In this document: piece after piece, positions 15,696 through 25,190 of the stretch | Position numbering within the stretch: position 1 is the stretch's first letter | Layout: every line of letters starts with the position of its first letter | Assembly: GCF_900100265.1 (NCBI RefSeq) | Contig: NZ_LT629696.1 | Span: forward strand, 2,232,001-2,296,000 | DNA length: 64,000 nucleotides | Direction of reading: 5' to 3' | From: Leifsonia sp. 466MF | Lineage (GTDB): Bacteria > Actinomycetota > Actinomycetes > Actinomycetales > Microbacteriaceae | The notes under the pieces: model-generated | What the model was told of the DNA's origin: nothing | The model's database searches: none | Seen by the model: only the letters and a program-made list of their open reading frames with translations | Translations under genes and position numbers: made by a program

Positions 15696-16808
15696 TTAAT
15701 CCTCGGACTTGTTGCCCGCGCGCCAGCGGATGCCCGCGGCGATGAAGCCGTCGAGGTCGCCGTCGAACACGGCGCTGGGGTTGCCGGACTCGTATCCCGT
15801 GCGGAGGTCCTTCACCAGCTGCTGGCCGTAGAGGAAGTAGGAGCGCATCTGGTCGCCCCAGCTCGCCGTGATGGTGCCGGCGAGCTCCTTCTTCTTCGCG
15901 GCCTCCTCCTCCTTCTGCAACAGCAGGAGGCGGGTCTGCAGCACGCGCATGGCGGCCGCACGGTTCTGGATCTGCGACTTCTCGTTCTGCATCGAGACGA
16001 CGAGGCCGGTCGGGAGGTGGGTGATGCGCACCGCGGAGTCGGTCGTGTTGACCGACTGGCCGCCGGGACCGGACGAGCGGAACACATCCACGCGGATGTC
16101 GCCCTCCGGGACCTCGACCTCGGTCGCCTCCTCCATCAGCGGGATGACCTCGACGGCCGCGAACGACGTCTGGCGCTTGTCGGCCGAGCCGAACGGGCTG
16201 ATGCGGGCGAGGCGGTGCGTGCCGGCCTCGACCGACAGCGTTCCGAACGCGTAGGGCGCATCCACCTCGAAGGTCGCCGACTTGATGCCGGCGCCCTCGG
16301 CGTAGGAGGTGTCCATGACCTTCACCGGGTATTTGTGCTGCTCCGCCCAGCGCAGGTACATGCGCATGAGCATCTCGGCGAAGTCGGTGGCGTCGTCGCC
16401 GCCGGCCCCCGAGCGGATGGTCACGATGGCCGCGCGGTTGTCGTACTCGCCACTCAGCAGCGTCTGCACCTCGAGGTCGCCGAGCGCGGCCTGCAGCGAC
16501 TGCAGCTCGGCACGAGCCTCGGCCGCCGACTCCTCGTCCTCCGCCTCGTTGGCCAGCTCGACCAGCACCTCCAGGTCGTCGAGGCGGCGCTCGATGGCGG
16601 TGATGCGCGCGAGCTCCGACTGGCGGTGGCTGAGCGCGCTTGTCACCTTCTGAGCGTTGGCGGTGTCGTCCCAGAGGTCGGGGGCTCCCGCCTTCTCGCT
16701 GAGGTCGGCGATGTCGGCGCGCAGGCGGTCGACGTCGACCACCGCGGTGATGTCGGAGAAGGTGGACCGCAGGTCGGCGATCTGGGAGGAGAGGTCGAGT
16801 TCGATCAT
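15696..16808 (-). CDS. prfB: Peptide chain release factor 2
   Basis: 370 residues from the ATG preceded by GGAGGAC; the open frame further upstream belongs to the promoter region. The recognition tripeptide SPF (residues 204-206) reads UGA/UAA codons. GGQ (249-251, in [10 protein letters not shown]) triggers peptidyl-tRNA hydrolysis. The N-terminal acidic helical domain is intact. The frame is continuous with no CUUUGA-type programmed frameshift, as in many actinobacteria. A TAGGCT hexamer at 16824-16819 (minus strand) ends 11 nt before the start. It heads the prfB-ftsE-ftsX-smpB group. Confidence 0.97.
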   Translation of the reverse strand: MIELDLSSQIADLRSTFSDITAVVDVDRLRADIADLSEKAGAPDLWDDTANAQKVTSALSHRQSELARITAIERRLDDLEVLVELANEAEDEESAAEARAELQSLQAALGDLEVQTLLSGEYDNRAAIVTIRSGAGGDDATDFAEMLMRMYLRWAEQHKYPVKVMDTSYAEGAGIKSATFEVDAPYAFGTLSVEAGTHRLARISPFGSADKRQTSFAAVEVIPLMEEATEVEVPEGDIRVDVFRSSGPGGQSVNTTDSAVRITHLPTGLVVSMQNEKSQIQNRAAAMRVLQTRLLLLQKEEEAAKKKELAGTITASWGDQMRSYFLYGQQLVKDLRTGYESGNPSAVFDGDLDGFIAAGIRWRAGNKSED

Positions 16809-16883
16809 GTCGTCCTCCAGCCTACCGGGCCGCCCTTGACGCCGACCCTGCGCGACCGGGCGAGCGCCCGCGAACGGAAGTTG

Positions 16884-16889
16884 TACGGT
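16884..16889 (+). promoter_or_regulatory. -10-like TACGGT immediately before the MFS gene
   Basis: The hexamer ends 9 nt before the ATG at 16899 and no ribosome site lies between, so the transcript is probably leaderless. Confidence 0.5.
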
Positions 16890-16898
16890 GTTAACGAA

Positions 16899-18164
16899 AT
16901 GACTTCCGAAGAGCGCCCCTTCAGCTTCCGCTCCGTCGCCCTCGCCGCCTTCCTCCCGACGCTGCTGTTCTCCGTCGGAGAGGGAGCGATCATCCCGATC
17001 ATCCCCATCGCCGCAGGCAACCTCGGCGCGAGCCTCGCGATGGCCGGCTTCATCGCCTCGATGGTGATGCTGGGCGAGCTCGCCGGAGACATCCCGAGTG
17101 GATGGGTGGTGTCGCGGGTCGGCGAGCGCACCTCCATGATCGGCGCGGCCGTCGTCGCGATCGTCGGCGTCGTCATCTGTCTTCTTGCGCCGAACTACTG
17201 GGTGCTGATGGCCGGCATCTTCCTCGTCGGCATCGCGACCGCCGTCTTCGCCCTCGCGCGGCACGCGTTCATGACGTCGTACGTCCCCGCCCGCTACCGC
17301 GCACGGGCACTGTCGACCCTCGGCGGCATCTTCCGCGCAGGATGGTTCATCGGCCCGCTCATCGCGTCGGCCGTCATCGCCGTGACGGGGTCGACGCAGT
17401 CCGTCTTCTGGATCTTCATCATCAGCTGCCTCGGTTCGGTCGTCGTGCTCCTGGCGCTCCCCGACCCGGAGAAGATGTTCGGGCCGTCAGCGCGGGTGAC
17501 CGACGAGTCGGGCGCCCAGGTGACCACCGGCGAGGAGGAGGCCGAGGAGCGCACCCACGGGCTGTTCCGCACCATCTGGTCGTTCCGCGAGGTGCTCCTC
17601 CGGATGGGCGCCGGCGTCTCCCTCGTGGCGGCGATCCGCTCTGCCCGCACCGTCCTGATGCCTCTCTGGGCGGTGTCTATCGGCCTGAGCGAGTCGAATA
17701 CGGCGCTGATCATCGGTCTCGCCGGGGCCGTCGACTTCGCGCTCTTCTACGCCAGCGGGCAGATCATGGACCGGTTCGGACGGATGTGGAGCGCCATCCC
17801 GTCGATGCTCGGCCTCGGTCTCGGTTTCCTGGTGCTCGCCTTCTCGCACGACTTGAGCTCGGCGGTCGCCTGGTACATCGGCGTCTCGCTGTTCCTCTCG
17901 GTGGCGAACGGCATCGGCTCCGGCATCGTGATGACCCTCGGCGCCGACCTGGCGCCGAAGGACCGGCCCGCACCGTTCCTCGGCGCGTGGCGGTTCTCCG
18001 CCGACGCCGGGCAGGCCGCCGCTCCCCTGTTCGTGTCGCTGCTGACGGCGCTCGTCTCCATCTCGTTCGCGAGCGGGGTCATGGGCGTGCTCGGACTGGT
18101 CGGCGCCGGGATGCTGGCCCGCTACATCCCGCGCTACGTCCCGCGCAGACCCCGCCCCGCCTGA
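16899..18164 (+). CDS. Major facilitator superfamily transporter
   Basis: 421 residues with twelve predicted helices in two halves separated by a charged loop at about residues 195-230 ([20 protein letters not shown]). MFS motif A-like sequences occur after helix 2 ([13 protein letters not shown]) and after helix 8 ([12 protein letters not shown]). A helix-4 motif of the type [18 protein letters not shown] is typical of drug-efflux members. The substrate is unknown. It is divergent from prfB and starts without an obvious ribosome site. Confidence 0.88.
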   Translation: MTSEERPFSFRSVALAAFLPTLLFSVGEGAIIPIIPIAAGNLGASLAMAGFIASMVMLGELAGDIPSGWVVSRVGERTSMIGAAVVAIVGVVICLLAPNYWVLMAGIFLVGIATAVFALARHAFMTSYVPARYRARALSTLGGIFRAGWFIGPLIASAVIAVTGSTQSVFWIFIISCLGSVVVLLALPDPEKMFGPSARVTDESGAQVTTGEEEAEERTHGLFRTIWSFREVLLRMGAGVSLVAAIRSARTVLMPLWAVSIGLSESNTALIIGLAGAVDFALFYASGQIMDRFGRMWSAIPSMLGLGLGFLVLAFSHDLSSAVAWYIGVSLFLSVANGIGSGIVMTLGADLAPKDRPAPFLGAWRFSADAGQAAAPLFVSLLTALVSISFASGVMGVLGLVGAGMLARYIPRYVPRRPRPA

Positions 18165-18228
18165 CACGGAATACCCTGGCCGACGACGCGCTTGCATATC
18201 CATGCAGACGCATGAATCGAGGGATGAC

Positions 18229-19266
18229 ATGGCCGGGAAGCTGGAACTCGGGATCGACACGTTCGGCGACGTGACGCTGGATGCCGACGGGAAGCCGCTG
18301 TCGCAGGCGCAGACACTGCGCAACGTCGTGGCGGAGGGGGTGCAGGCCGACCGCGTCGGCCTCGACTTCTTCGGCGTCGGCGAGCACCACCGCGAGGACT
18401 TCGCCGTGTCGGCGCCCGAGGTCGTGCTCGCGGCGATCGCAGGGCAGACCGAGCGCATCCACCTCGGGTCCGCCGTGACGGTGCTGAGCTCGGACGACCC
18501 CGTGCGGGTGTTCCAGCGGTTCGCGACGCTCGACGGCATCTCAGGAGGCCGCGCGGAGGTCATTCTCGGGCGAGGATCGTTCATCGAGTCCTTCCCGCTG
18601 TTCGGGTACGACCTCGCGAAGTACGAGGAGCTGTTCGAGGAGAAGCTGAACCTGTTCGCCGAGGTGCGCAAGCAGGAGCCGGTCACCTGGACGGGCGAGC
18701 TACGTCCATCCCTGGACGGGCAGTCGGTGTACCCGCACGTCGAGCACGGCCTGCTGAAGACGTGGATCGGCGTCGGCGGGAGCCCGGAGTCGGTGGTGCG
18801 TGCGGCGCACTACGGCTTCCCGCTCGTGCTCGCCATCATCGGCGGCGGCCCGATGCGGTTCCAGCCGCTGGCGGAGCTGTACCGCAAGGCGCTGGAGCAG
18901 TTCGGACAGGACACCACCCTCCCGATCGGCGTGCACTCCCCCGGCTTCATCGCCGAGACGGACCAGGAGGCCAAGGACATCCTGTGGCCGCACTACGAGG
19001 TGATGACGAACCGGATCGGCCGCGAGCGCGGCTGGCCGCCGGCCTCCCGCGCGCGCTTCGAGCACGAGGCGGGGCCGGACGGCGCGCTCGTCGTCGGCTC
19101 GCCGGAGACGGTCGCGCAGAAGATCGCCTACGCCGCGAAGGGACTCGGCGCCTCGCGCTTCGACATCAAGATGAGCAACGGGACGCTGCCCCACGACGAC
19201 CTGATGCGCTCGATCGAGCTGTACGGCACGGAGGTCGCTCCGCGCGTCCATGAGCTAATGTCGTAG
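18229..19266 (+). CDS. LLM class flavin-dependent oxidoreductase
   Basis: 345 residues from the ATG preceded by GAGGG; another ATG 27 nt upstream is possible. The luciferase-like TIM barrel is recognisable from FFGVGEHHREDF, IHLGSAVTVLSSDDPVRV and DGISGGRAEVILGRGS (flavin phosphate site). The C-terminal DGALVVGSPETVAQKI is typical of bacterial F420/FMN monooxygenases that use FMNH2. The substrate is unknown. A TACCCT hexamer at 18172-18177 could be its -10. A TGCAT/ATGCA inverted repeat (18193-18206) lies between that and the start. A tRNA-Leu gene follows 16 bp after the stop. Confidence 0.85.
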   Translation: MAGKLELGIDTFGDVTLDADGKPLSQAQTLRNVVAEGVQADRVGLDFFGVGEHHREDFAVSAPEVVLAAIAGQTERIHLGSAVTVLSSDDPVRVFQRFATLDGISGGRAEVILGRGSFIESFPLFGYDLAKYEELFEEKLNLFAEVRKQEPVTWTGELRPSLDGQSVYPHVEHGLLKTWIGVGGSPESVVRAAHYGFPLVLAIIGGGPMRFQPLAELYRKALEQFGQDTTLPIGVHSPGFIAETDQEAKDILWPHYEVMTNRIGRERGWPPASRARFEHEAGPDGALVVGSPETVAQKIAYAAKGLGASRFDIKMSNGTLPHDDLMRSIELYGTEVAPRVHELMS

Positions 19267-19282
19267 CCGCGCCCAGCGCACT

Positions 19283-19362
19283 GCGGGAGTGGTGAAACTG
19301 GCAGACACGCAGGATTTAGGTTCCTGTGCTTCGGCGTGAGGGTTCGAGTCCCTTCTCCCGCA
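19283..19362 (+). tRNA. tRNA-Leu (anticodon TAG)
   Basis: The 7-bp acceptor stem GCGGGAG/CTCCCGC is perfect. The anticodon stem CAGGA/TCCTG carries loop TTTAGGT, giving anticodon TAG for CTA codons. A variable arm is present as in class II tRNAs, and the T-loop GGTTCGAGTCC is intact. The 3' CCA is not encoded (genomic ACCG). It lies in the gap between the LLM oxidoreductase and DedA genes. Confidence 0.95.
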
Positions 19363-19485
19363 CCGTGTACGACCCCAGGATGATCTTCTCGGGCGGATCC
19401 GAATTCGCACGCTTCGTGCAGCTTCCAGCGCATGGCCGACGCTAAACTCGGGCTCAGCTTTCCCACCGATCCCTCCTGGAGAACC

Positions 19486-20208
19486 GTGATCCATCACGCC
19501 GGCCTCATCCCGTGGCTCGACCCGAACACCATCATCCACTCGGCGGGTCCGTGGGCGCTCCTGGTGGTCTGCGGAATCGTCTTCGCCGAGACCGGTCTGC
19601 TGGTCGGCTTCCTCCTGCCCGGCGACACCCTGCTGATCATCTCGGGGCTGCTGACGCACACCTCGCTGGTGTTCGGGGTCGACATCTGGTGGGTCTGCCT
19701 CGCCATCGCGTTCGCCGCGTTTCTCGGCGGTGAGGCGGGGTATCTCATCGGGCACAAGGCCGGCCCACGGATCTTCGAACGCAAGGAGACCGGACTGTTC
19801 TCGATGGAGAACGTGCGGCGCACCAACCAGTTCTTCGAGCGCTTCGGGGCCCTCGCGGTCATTGTTGCCCGGTTCGTGCCGATCGTGCGCACCTTCGCGC
19901 CCGTCGCCGCGGGCGTCGGCCACATGAGCTACAAGAAGTACTCGCTGTACAACGCCCTGGGCGCACTGCTGTGGGGCGCCGGCCTGACCTTCTTCGGCTA
20001 CCTGATCGGCTACATCCCGCCCGTGGCGAACTTCGTCTCGAGCTACATCGACGTCATCCTGATCGGCGCGGTCGTCATCACGCTGGTGCCGACGCTGTTC
20101 CACTACTTCCAGTCGCTGCGCAAGTCCAAGCGGAAGGCCGCCGAGAGCGCCGCCGCTCCCGCGGTTGTCGACGAGCCGGCACCCGCGCCCACGCACCCAG
20201 AGGCCTGA
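19486..20208 (+). CDS. DedA family membrane protein
   Basis: 240 residues from GTG at 19486, chosen because TGGAGA lies 5 nt before it and a TAAACT -10-like hexamer (19443-19448) would start transcription downstream of the alternative ATG at 19432. DedA/SNARE-associated hallmarks: FAETGLLVGFLLPGDTLL, FLGGEAGYLIGHKAGPRIF, FFERFGALAVIVARFVPIVRTFAPVAAG and the conserved Gly-rich final helix. These proteins move lipid carriers such as undecaprenyl phosphate across the membrane and affect envelope stress tolerance. The basic, Ala-rich tail is cytoplasmic. Confidence 0.9.
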   Translation: MIHHAGLIPWLDPNTIIHSAGPWALLVVCGIVFAETGLLVGFLLPGDTLLIISGLLTHTSLVFGVDIWWVCLAIAFAAFLGGEAGYLIGHKAGPRIFERKETGLFSMENVRRTNQFFERFGALAVIVARFVPIVRTFAPVAAGVGHMSYKKYSLYNALGALLWGAGLTFFGYLIGYIPPVANFVSSYIDVILIGAVVITLVPTLFHYFQSLRKSKRKAAESAAAPAVVDEPAPAPTHPEA

Positions 20209-20244
20209 GCCGCCGACCGCGCCAAACGGGTCAGCGCCGCCGGG

Positions 20245-21147
20245 TCAGCGGTGGAATTCGTCCTCGTGCGCGGCGTGCTCCGCGGGCTCCAGCTGGAACG
20301 TGGAGTGCTCCACGTCGAAGTGCGTCGTCAGGCAGCCGGAGAGCTCGTCGAGCAGGGTGCCCGTCCGTCCCTCGCGGAACACCGCGGGCTCGCAGACGAC
20401 GTGAGCGCTGAACACCGGGGCGCCCGACGTGATCGCCCAGACGTGCACGTCGTGCACGGCCACCACGCCCGGCGTGCCGAGGATGTGATCCCGGATCTCG
20501 GCCACATCCGTGTCCGCCGGCGCCGCCTCGCTCAGCACCCGCACGACGTCGCGCAGCAGCACGAACGCGCGCGGCACGATCAGGGCGGCGATCAGCAGCG
20601 ATGCGATCGCGTCGGCCGGGGTGAAGCCGGTGAGCAGGATGACGACCGCCGCGACGATGACGGTGGCCGACCCGACCAGGTCGCCGAACACCTCCAGGTA
20701 CGCCCCGCGCATGTTGATCGAGTGGCCGGCGGAGGGCCGGAGCAGCAGCAGGGCGCCGAAGTTGGCGACGAGTCCGATCGCCGCGACGACGAGCATCGGG
20801 ATGCTGTGCACCTCGGTCTCGCCGCCCACCAGCCGCCCGATCGCGCCGACGGTGACCGTCACCGCGACGACGACCAGGATGAGTCCGTTGATGAGCGCGC
20901 CGAACACCTCGGCCCGACGGAAGCCGAACGTCTGCCGGTCCGTCGCCGGACGCGCGGCCACGATGGTCGCCATCAGCGCGATGATGAGCCCGGCCAGGTC
21001 GCTGAGCATGTGGCCGGCGTCCGCCAGCAGCGACAGGGAGCCGCTCACCCACGCGCCGACGACCTCGACGACGAGCACGACCGCCACGATGCCGATGGCG
21101 ATCAGCAGGCGGTTGCGGTTGGCGGTGTGGCCGTGGTCGTGACTCAT
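20245..21147 (-). CDS. Cation diffusion facilitator, zinc efflux type (CzcD/ZitB-like)
   Basis: 300 residues. The N-terminal HDHGH is a His-rich metal-acquisition segment. Six membrane helices follow and then a cytoplasmic domain from about residue 205 with HDVHVWAIT. The first metal-binding pair is HxxxD in LADAGHMLSDLAG (helix 2). In helix 5 the partner motif reads LEVFGDLVGS, i.e. ExxxD instead of the usual HxxxD, a change that in this family can shift selectivity away from Zn. The His-rich tail ends HAAHEDEFHR. A candidate operator sits in its promoter (21153-21171). Confidence 0.9.
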   Translation of the reverse strand: MSHDHGHTANRNRLLIAIGIVAVVLVVEVVGAWVSGSLSLLADAGHMLSDLAGLIIALMATIVAARPATDRQTFGFRRAEVFGALINGLILVVVAVTVTVGAIGRLVGGETEVHSIPMLVVAAIGLVANFGALLLLRPSAGHSINMRGAYLEVFGDLVGSATVIVAAVVILLTGFTPADAIASLLIAALIVPRAFVLLRDVVRVLSEAAPADTDVAEIRDHILGTPGVVAVHDVHVWAITSGAPVFSAHVVCEPAVFREGRTGTLLDELSGCLTTHFDVEHSTFQLEPAEHAAHEDEFHR

Positions 21148-21152
21148 CTCAG

Positions 21153-21171
21153 CTTCTACGGTAGATAGAAG
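21153..21171 (-). promoter_or_regulatory. Inverted repeat in the CDF transporter promoter, candidate metal-repressor operator
   Basis: CTTCTA (21153-21158) and TAGAAG (21166-21171) form a 6-bp inverted repeat with a 7-nt spacer, 6-24 nt upstream of the transporter start codon. The minus strand also reads TATCTA inside it, a possible -10 element. Position and symmetry fit an ArsR/CzrA-like metal-responsive repressor site; this is inference. Confidence 0.4.
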
Positions 21172-21219
21172 TTCGCTCCACCGCCAGGGCCCAGACCTAG
21201 ATGGGAATGAGTGCCGTTC

Positions 21220-21813
21220 TCAGCTCTCGCCGAGCTCCCGCAGCGCCGGGACGATCGCCGACAGCGCTCGGGCGCGGTGGCTCTCCGCGTTCTTCGCCGA
21301 GGGCTCCAGCTCCGCCGCCGTCACGTCGTGTCCGTCCGGCACGAAGATCGGGTCGTAGCCGTGCCCGTTCTCCCCGCGCGGCTCGCGTGCGATGCTTCCG
21401 GGCCAGATGCCCTGGACGACGGTGGGCTCGCCACCCGGCGTGACGAGCGCGAGGGTAGCCGTGAAGTGCGCGGCGCGGTCGGGGCCCGGGATGTCGGCCA
21501 GCTGATCGAGCAACAGCCGCAGGTTGGCTGCCGCGTCGCCGTGCGAGCCCGCCCAGCGGGCGGAGAAGATCCCCGGAGCGCCGCCCATCACATCCACGCA
21601 GATGCCCGAGTCGTCGGCGAGTGCGGGGAGCCCGGTGTGGGCGACGGCGGCGCGCGCCTTGATCAGCGCGTTCTCCTCGAAGCTGACGCCGTCCTCCACC
21701 GGCTCGGGGCCGTCGTAGGCGACGATCTCGAGGCCAGGAACCTCCCGCCCGAGGATCTGCTGGAACTCGCGCGCCTTGTGCTGGTTGTGCGTTGCGAGGA
21801 CGACGCGGACCAC
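21220..21813 (-). CDS. rdgB: dITP/XTP pyrophosphatase (non-canonical purine NTP pyrophosphatase)
   Basis: 197 residues from a GTG 3 nt after the rph stop; an upstream open frame antisense to rph is not coding. All RdgB/HAM1 motifs are present: LATHNQHKAREF, SFEENALIKARAA, LADDSGICVDVMGGAPGIFS with the catalytic Asp, GHGYDPIF, and SAKNAESHRARAL. It removes ITP, dITP and XTP from the nucleotide pool. It is the last gene of murI-rph-rdgB, a common actinobacterial arrangement. Confidence 0.95.
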   Translation of the reverse strand: MVRVVLATHNQHKAREFQQILGREVPGLEIVAYDGPEPVEDGVSFEENALIKARAAVAHTGLPALADDSGICVDVMGGAPGIFSARWAGSHGDAAANLRLLLDQLADIPGPDRAAHFTATLALVTPGGEPTVVQGIWPGSIAREPRGENGHGYDPIFVPDGHDVTAAELEPSAKNAESHRARALSAIVPALRELGES

Positions 21814-21815
21814 GC

Positions 21816-22571
21816 TCAGGCCTCCGCGGCCGCCGCGGCCGGGGCGAGGGCCGCCGTCTGGATGCCCGCGAGCTCGGTCGTGCCGGCGAGCGCGAGGTCG
21901 AGGAGCGAGTTCAGCTCGCCACGGTCGAACGGCGCGCCCTCCGCGGTGCCCTGCACCTCCACGAAGAGGCCGCGGCCGGTCACGACGACGTTCATGTCGG
22001 TCTCGGCCCGCACATCCTCGACGTAGGCGAGGTCGAGCATCGGAGTCCCGTCGATGATGCCGACCGAGACCGCGGAGACCGAGTCGATCAGCGGCGTCGC
22101 CTTCTGCCCGATGAAGCGGTGCTCGCGACCCCACTCGAGCGCCTCCGCGAGGGCGACGTAGGCGCCGGTGATCGCGGCGGTGCGTGTGCCGCCGTCGGCC
22201 TGCAGCACGTCGCAGTCGAGGACGATCGTGTTCTCGCCGAGCGCCTTCATGTCGACGACGGCCCGCAGGCTGCGCCCGACCAGACGACTGATCTCGTGCG
22301 TGCGGCCGCCGACGCGTCCCTTGACCGACTCCCGGTCCATGCGCTCGTTCGTCGAGCGCGGAAGCATGGCGTACTCGGCCGTGACCCAGCCGCGGCCCTT
22401 GCCCGACATCCAGCGCGGAACGCCGTTCGTGAAGGAGGCGGTGCAGAGCACGCGCGTGTTGCCGAAGGAGATGAGCGCGGAGCCCTCGGCCTGTCGGCTC
22501 CATCCCCGCTCGATGGTCACGGGACGCAGCTGGTCCGGGGTGCGCCCGTCGGCGCGGGTGATGTCGGTCAC
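21816..22571 (-). CDS. rph: Ribonuclease PH
   Basis: 251 residues from GTG, preceded by GGAGACC. It starts [17 protein letters not shown] and contains [37 protein letters not shown] and [19 protein letters not shown]. These are the phosphorolytic exoribonuclease signatures, with phosphate-binding Arg/Gly and metal-site Asp residues. It trims tRNA 3' ends using phosphate. It lies between murI and rdgB on the same strand, and rdgB begins within 3 nt of its stop. Confidence 0.97.
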   Translation of the reverse strand: MTDITRADGRTPDQLRPVTIERGWSRQAEGSALISFGNTRVLCTASFTNGVPRWMSGKGRGWVTAEYAMLPRSTNERMDRESVKGRVGGRTHEISRLVGRSLRAVVDMKALGENTIVLDCDVLQADGGTRTAAITGAYVALAEALEWGREHRFIGQKATPLIDSVSAVSVGIIDGTPMLDLAYVEDVRAETDMNVVVTGRGLFVEVQGTAEGAPFDRGELNSLLDLALAGTTELAGIQTAALAPAAAAAEA

Positions 22572-22619
22572 TCAGGTCTCCTCGGTGGGATCAATGGCTC
22601 GTGGGCGTGGATGGGATGG

Positions 22620-23438
22620 TCAGAGCGGGAGGTCGATGACCCCGGTGTGCACCAGGTCGACCTGCGAGACCTCGGGGCCGATGAACCGGTGGGCCAGGCG
22701 CAGGAAGGTGTCGGCGTCCGAGCCGGTGGCTTCGTAGTGGATGGTCGGCGGCAGCGGCGAGCGGCGCTCGAGCCCCTGGCCGACGAGGGTGCGGTAGACG
22801 TCCTTGGCGGTCTCGGTGTCGCTGGAGACGAGGGAGACGCCCTCCCCCATCACGTACGAGATCGCGCCCTTCAGGAACGGGTAGTGCGTGCAGCCGAGCA
22901 CTAGCGTGTCGACGTCGGCGTCGCGGAGCGGCTGCAGGTACTCGGCGGTGACCCGCAGCACCTCCTCGCCGCTCGTGACGCCCGCCTCCACGAACTCGAC
23001 GAACCGCGGGCACGCCTGCGTGAACAGCTGGAGGGTCGGTGCGGCAGCGAAAGCGTCCTCGTAGGCGCGGGAGGCGATGGTGCCGACCGTGCCGATCACC
23101 CCGACCCGGCCAGTGCGCGTCGCGGAGACGGCACGCCGGACAGCCGGCTGGATGACCTCGATCACCGGCACGTCGTAGCGCTCGCGCGCATCCCGCAGCA
23201 TCGCGGAGGACGCGGTGTTGCACGCGATGACGAGCATCTTGACGCCCTGGTCGACGAGGAAGTCGAGCACTTCGAGCGAGTAGCGGCGTACATCGGCGAT
23301 CGACTTCGGCCCGTACGGGGAGTGCGCGGTGTCGCCGACGTAGAGGATGGACTCGTTCGGCAGCTGGTCGCGGATCGCCCGGGCGACGGTCAGCCCGCCC
23401 ACACCCGAGTCGAAGATCCCAATCGGCGCATCCGTCAC
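22620..23438 (-). CDS. murI: Glutamate racemase
   Basis: 272 residues. The two catalytic cysteines are in [11 protein letters not shown] (about residue 75) and LGCTHYPFL (about residue 187). [17 protein letters not shown] at the N-terminus is the family signature. It supplies D-glutamate for peptidoglycan. The GTG start at 23438 has a TAGGCT hexamer (23452-23447, minus strand) ending 8 nt before it, so the message is probably leaderless. It heads the murI-rph-rdgB group and is divergent from pncB. Confidence 0.96.
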   Translation of the reverse strand: MTDAPIGIFDSGVGGLTVARAIRDQLPNESILYVGDTAHSPYGPKSIADVRRYSLEVLDFLVDQGVKMLVIACNTASSAMLRDARERYDVPVIEVIQPAVRRAVSATRTGRVGVIGTVGTIASRAYEDAFAAAPTLQLFTQACPRFVEFVEAGVTSGEEVLRVTAEYLQPLRDADVDTLVLGCTHYPFLKGAISYVMGEGVSLVSSDTETAKDVYRTLVGQGLERRSPLPPTIHYEATGSDADTFLRLAHRFIGPEVSQVDLVHTGVIDLPL

Positions 23439-23446
23439 AGCACTCC

Positions 23447-23452
23447 AGCCTA
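23447..23452 (-). promoter_or_regulatory. -10-like TAGGCT before murI
   Basis: On the minus strand the hexamer ends 8 nt upstream of the murI GTG, fitting a leaderless transcript. Confidence 0.5.
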
Positions 23453-23472
23453 CCGGTCCGGTGGCGCACGGA

Positions 23473-23504
23473 GGCGTGAGTAGGCCGGGTGGCGTGAGTA
23501 GGCT
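23473..23504 (+). promoter_or_regulatory. Duplicated 13-bp element carrying the pncB -10 hexamer
   Basis: GGCGTGAGTAGGC occurs at 23473-23485 and again at 23491-23503, 18 bp apart. The second copy yields TAGGCT (23499-23504), which ends 6 nt before the pncB GTG, a leaderless-type promoter. The first copy gives TAGGCC and may be a spare or ancestral -10. Confidence 0.5.
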
Positions 23505-23510
23505 GGCGAC

Positions 23511-24827
23511 GTGACCGAGAGAGCCGCGTCCTCCGCGCTACTGACCGACCGCTACGAGCTCACGATGCTCGACGCCGCGCTGCTCGCCGGCACCCACGAC
23601 CGCGAGTGCGTGTTCGAGGCGTTCACCCGCCGGCTTCCCGATGGACGCCGTTACGGCGTGCTGGCCGGCACCGGACGGCTCTTGGAGCTGATCGAGCAGT
23701 TCCGGTTCCAGGATGCCGAGCTGCAGTTCCTGCGCGACAACCACGTGGTGCGCGACGAGACCATCGACTGGCTCGCCGACTACCGCTTCTCCGGCACGAT
23801 CCGCGGCTACCGCGAGGGCGAGCTGTTCTTCCCCGGATCGCCGTTCTTCATCGTGGACGCCCCCTTCGCCGAGGGCGTCATCCTCGAAACCCTCCTGCTG
23901 AGCGTCTTCAACTACGACTCCGCCGTGGCCTCGGCCGCCGCGCGCATGGTGGCCGCGGCGGCCGGGCGCCCGCTGGCCGAGATGGGCTCACGCCGTGCGA
24001 ACGAGCGCTCGGCGGTCGCTGCCGCCCGCGCCGCCTTCATCGCCGGGTTCTCGGCGACGTCGAACCTCGAGGCCGGGCGCACGTGGGGCGTGCCGACGAT
24101 GGGGACCGCGGCCCACGCCTTCACTCTCCTGCACGACTCCGAGGAGGACGCCTTCCGGGCCCAGGTGGATGCGCTCGGCCCCGGCACCACGCTCCTGGTC
24201 GACACCTTCGACGTCGAGAAGGCGATCGAGACGGCCGTGAAGGTGGCCGGTCCGGAGCTCGGCGCCGTGCGGCTCGACTCGGGCGACCTGCCCAAGCTGG
24301 TCAAGCAGGTGCGCCAGCAGCTCGACTCCCTCGGCGCCACGAAGACCCGCATCACCGTCACCAACGACCTCGACGAGTTCACGATCGCGGCCCTCGCCGC
24401 CTCCCCCGTCGACTCCTACGGGGTCGGCACCTCCGTCGTGACCGGCTCCGGACATCCCGCCTCCGGCATGGTCTACAAGCTCGTCGCCCACCGCAGCGGC
24501 GACGGCGGCGAGTGGATCTCCGTCGCCAAGAAGTCGGACGGCAAGGCCAGCATCGGCGGCCGCAAGCACCCGATCCGCCGGCTCGACGCGCGCGGGACGG
24601 CGGTGGCCGAGGTGGTGCACATCGTCGAGAAGGGAGACACGCCGGACGACAGCGGGCGCGACCTCCTGGTGCCGCTGATCACGGACGGCGAGGTGCACCG
24701 CGAGCACCTGGGCGTCGAGGGGACGCTCCGGGCGCGCGAGCACCGCGCGCTCGCCATGGCGGAGCTGCCGGACGAGGCATTCCGTCTGGGCCGCGGCGAC
24801 CCCGTGCTGCCCACCCTCTTCGGCTGA
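23511..24827 (+). CDS. pncB: Nicotinate phosphoribosyltransferase
   Basis: 438 residues from GTG. It begins [18 protein letters not shown], and the enzyme's active-site region [18 protein letters not shown] (about residue 198) contains the His that is autophosphorylated in the family. [11 protein letters not shown] and [11 protein letters not shown] are the PRPP/phosphate-binding segments. It makes nicotinate mononucleotide in NAD salvage. Length and the ATP-coupling loop fit the PncB2-like actinobacterial branch. Transcription appears to start at or next to the start codon (see the duplicated -10 element). Confidence 0.95.
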   Translation: MTERAASSALLTDRYELTMLDAALLAGTHDRECVFEAFTRRLPDGRRYGVLAGTGRLLELIEQFRFQDAELQFLRDNHVVRDETIDWLADYRFSGTIRGYREGELFFPGSPFFIVDAPFAEGVILETLLLSVFNYDSAVASAAARMVAAAAGRPLAEMGSRRANERSAVAAARAAFIAGFSATSNLEAGRTWGVPTMGTAAHAFTLLHDSEEDAFRAQVDALGPGTTLLVDTFDVEKAIETAVKVAGPELGAVRLDSGDLPKLVKQVRQQLDSLGATKTRITVTNDLDEFTIAALAASPVDSYGVGTSVVTGSGHPASGMVYKLVAHRSGDGGEWISVAKKSDGKASIGGRKHPIRRLDARGTAVAEVVHIVEKGDTPDDSGRDLLVPLITDGEVHREHLGVEGTLRAREHRALAMAELPDEAFRLGRGDPVLPTLFG

Positions 24828-24853
24828 GCCCGGCCGGGCGACGTGGCCGAGGG

Positions 24854-25132
24854 CTACTCGCCCTGCAGGCCCTCGTAGATCTCGCGGCAGGTCGGGCACA
24901 CCGGGAACTTCTCGGGGTCGCGGTTCGGCGTCCACATCTTGCCGCACAGCGCCTTCACCGGCTTGCCCGTGAGAGCCGACTCGAGGATCTGCTCCTTCTT
25001 GACGTAGTGCGAGAAGCGCTCGTGGTCGCCCGGCTCCTGGTTCTGCAGGAGCTCCTCGAGCTCGCGGTCGAGCGTCGTCGCCCCGCCGCCGCTCGGCTGG
25101 CCGCCCGGCTCGGAGATGCTCGCTTCGTTCAT
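24854..25132 (-). CDS. DUF3039 family protein
   Basis: 92 residues. Its conserved core reads ERFSHYVKKEQILESALTG, followed by ALCGKMW and FPVCPTCREIYEGL. The C...CPTC arrangement suggests a small zinc-binding site. DUF3039 proteins are near-universal in actinobacteria and unstudied. The gene is convergent with pncB (26-bp gap) and a single transcription unit as far as can be seen. Confidence 0.85.
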   Translation of the reverse strand: MNEASISEPGGQPSGGGATTLDRELEELLQNQEPGDHERFSHYVKKEQILESALTGKPVKALCGKMWTPNRDPEKFPVCPTCREIYEGLQGE

Positions 25133-25190
25133 GCCACCAGTTTAGACGCCGTACGGGAGGATGCGTCGGGGATGCCCGACAAGCGCCCGC

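Noticed and set aside
15696..16808. Programmed +1 frameshift in prfB
   Set aside because: The reading frame is continuous from the ATG to the stop and no in-frame TGA with a shift motif occurs near codon 25.
24828..24839. GCCCGGCCGGGC palindrome between pncB and DUF3039 as a terminator
   Set aside because: It has no loop beyond the central bases and no T-tract; such palindromes are common by chance at this GC content.
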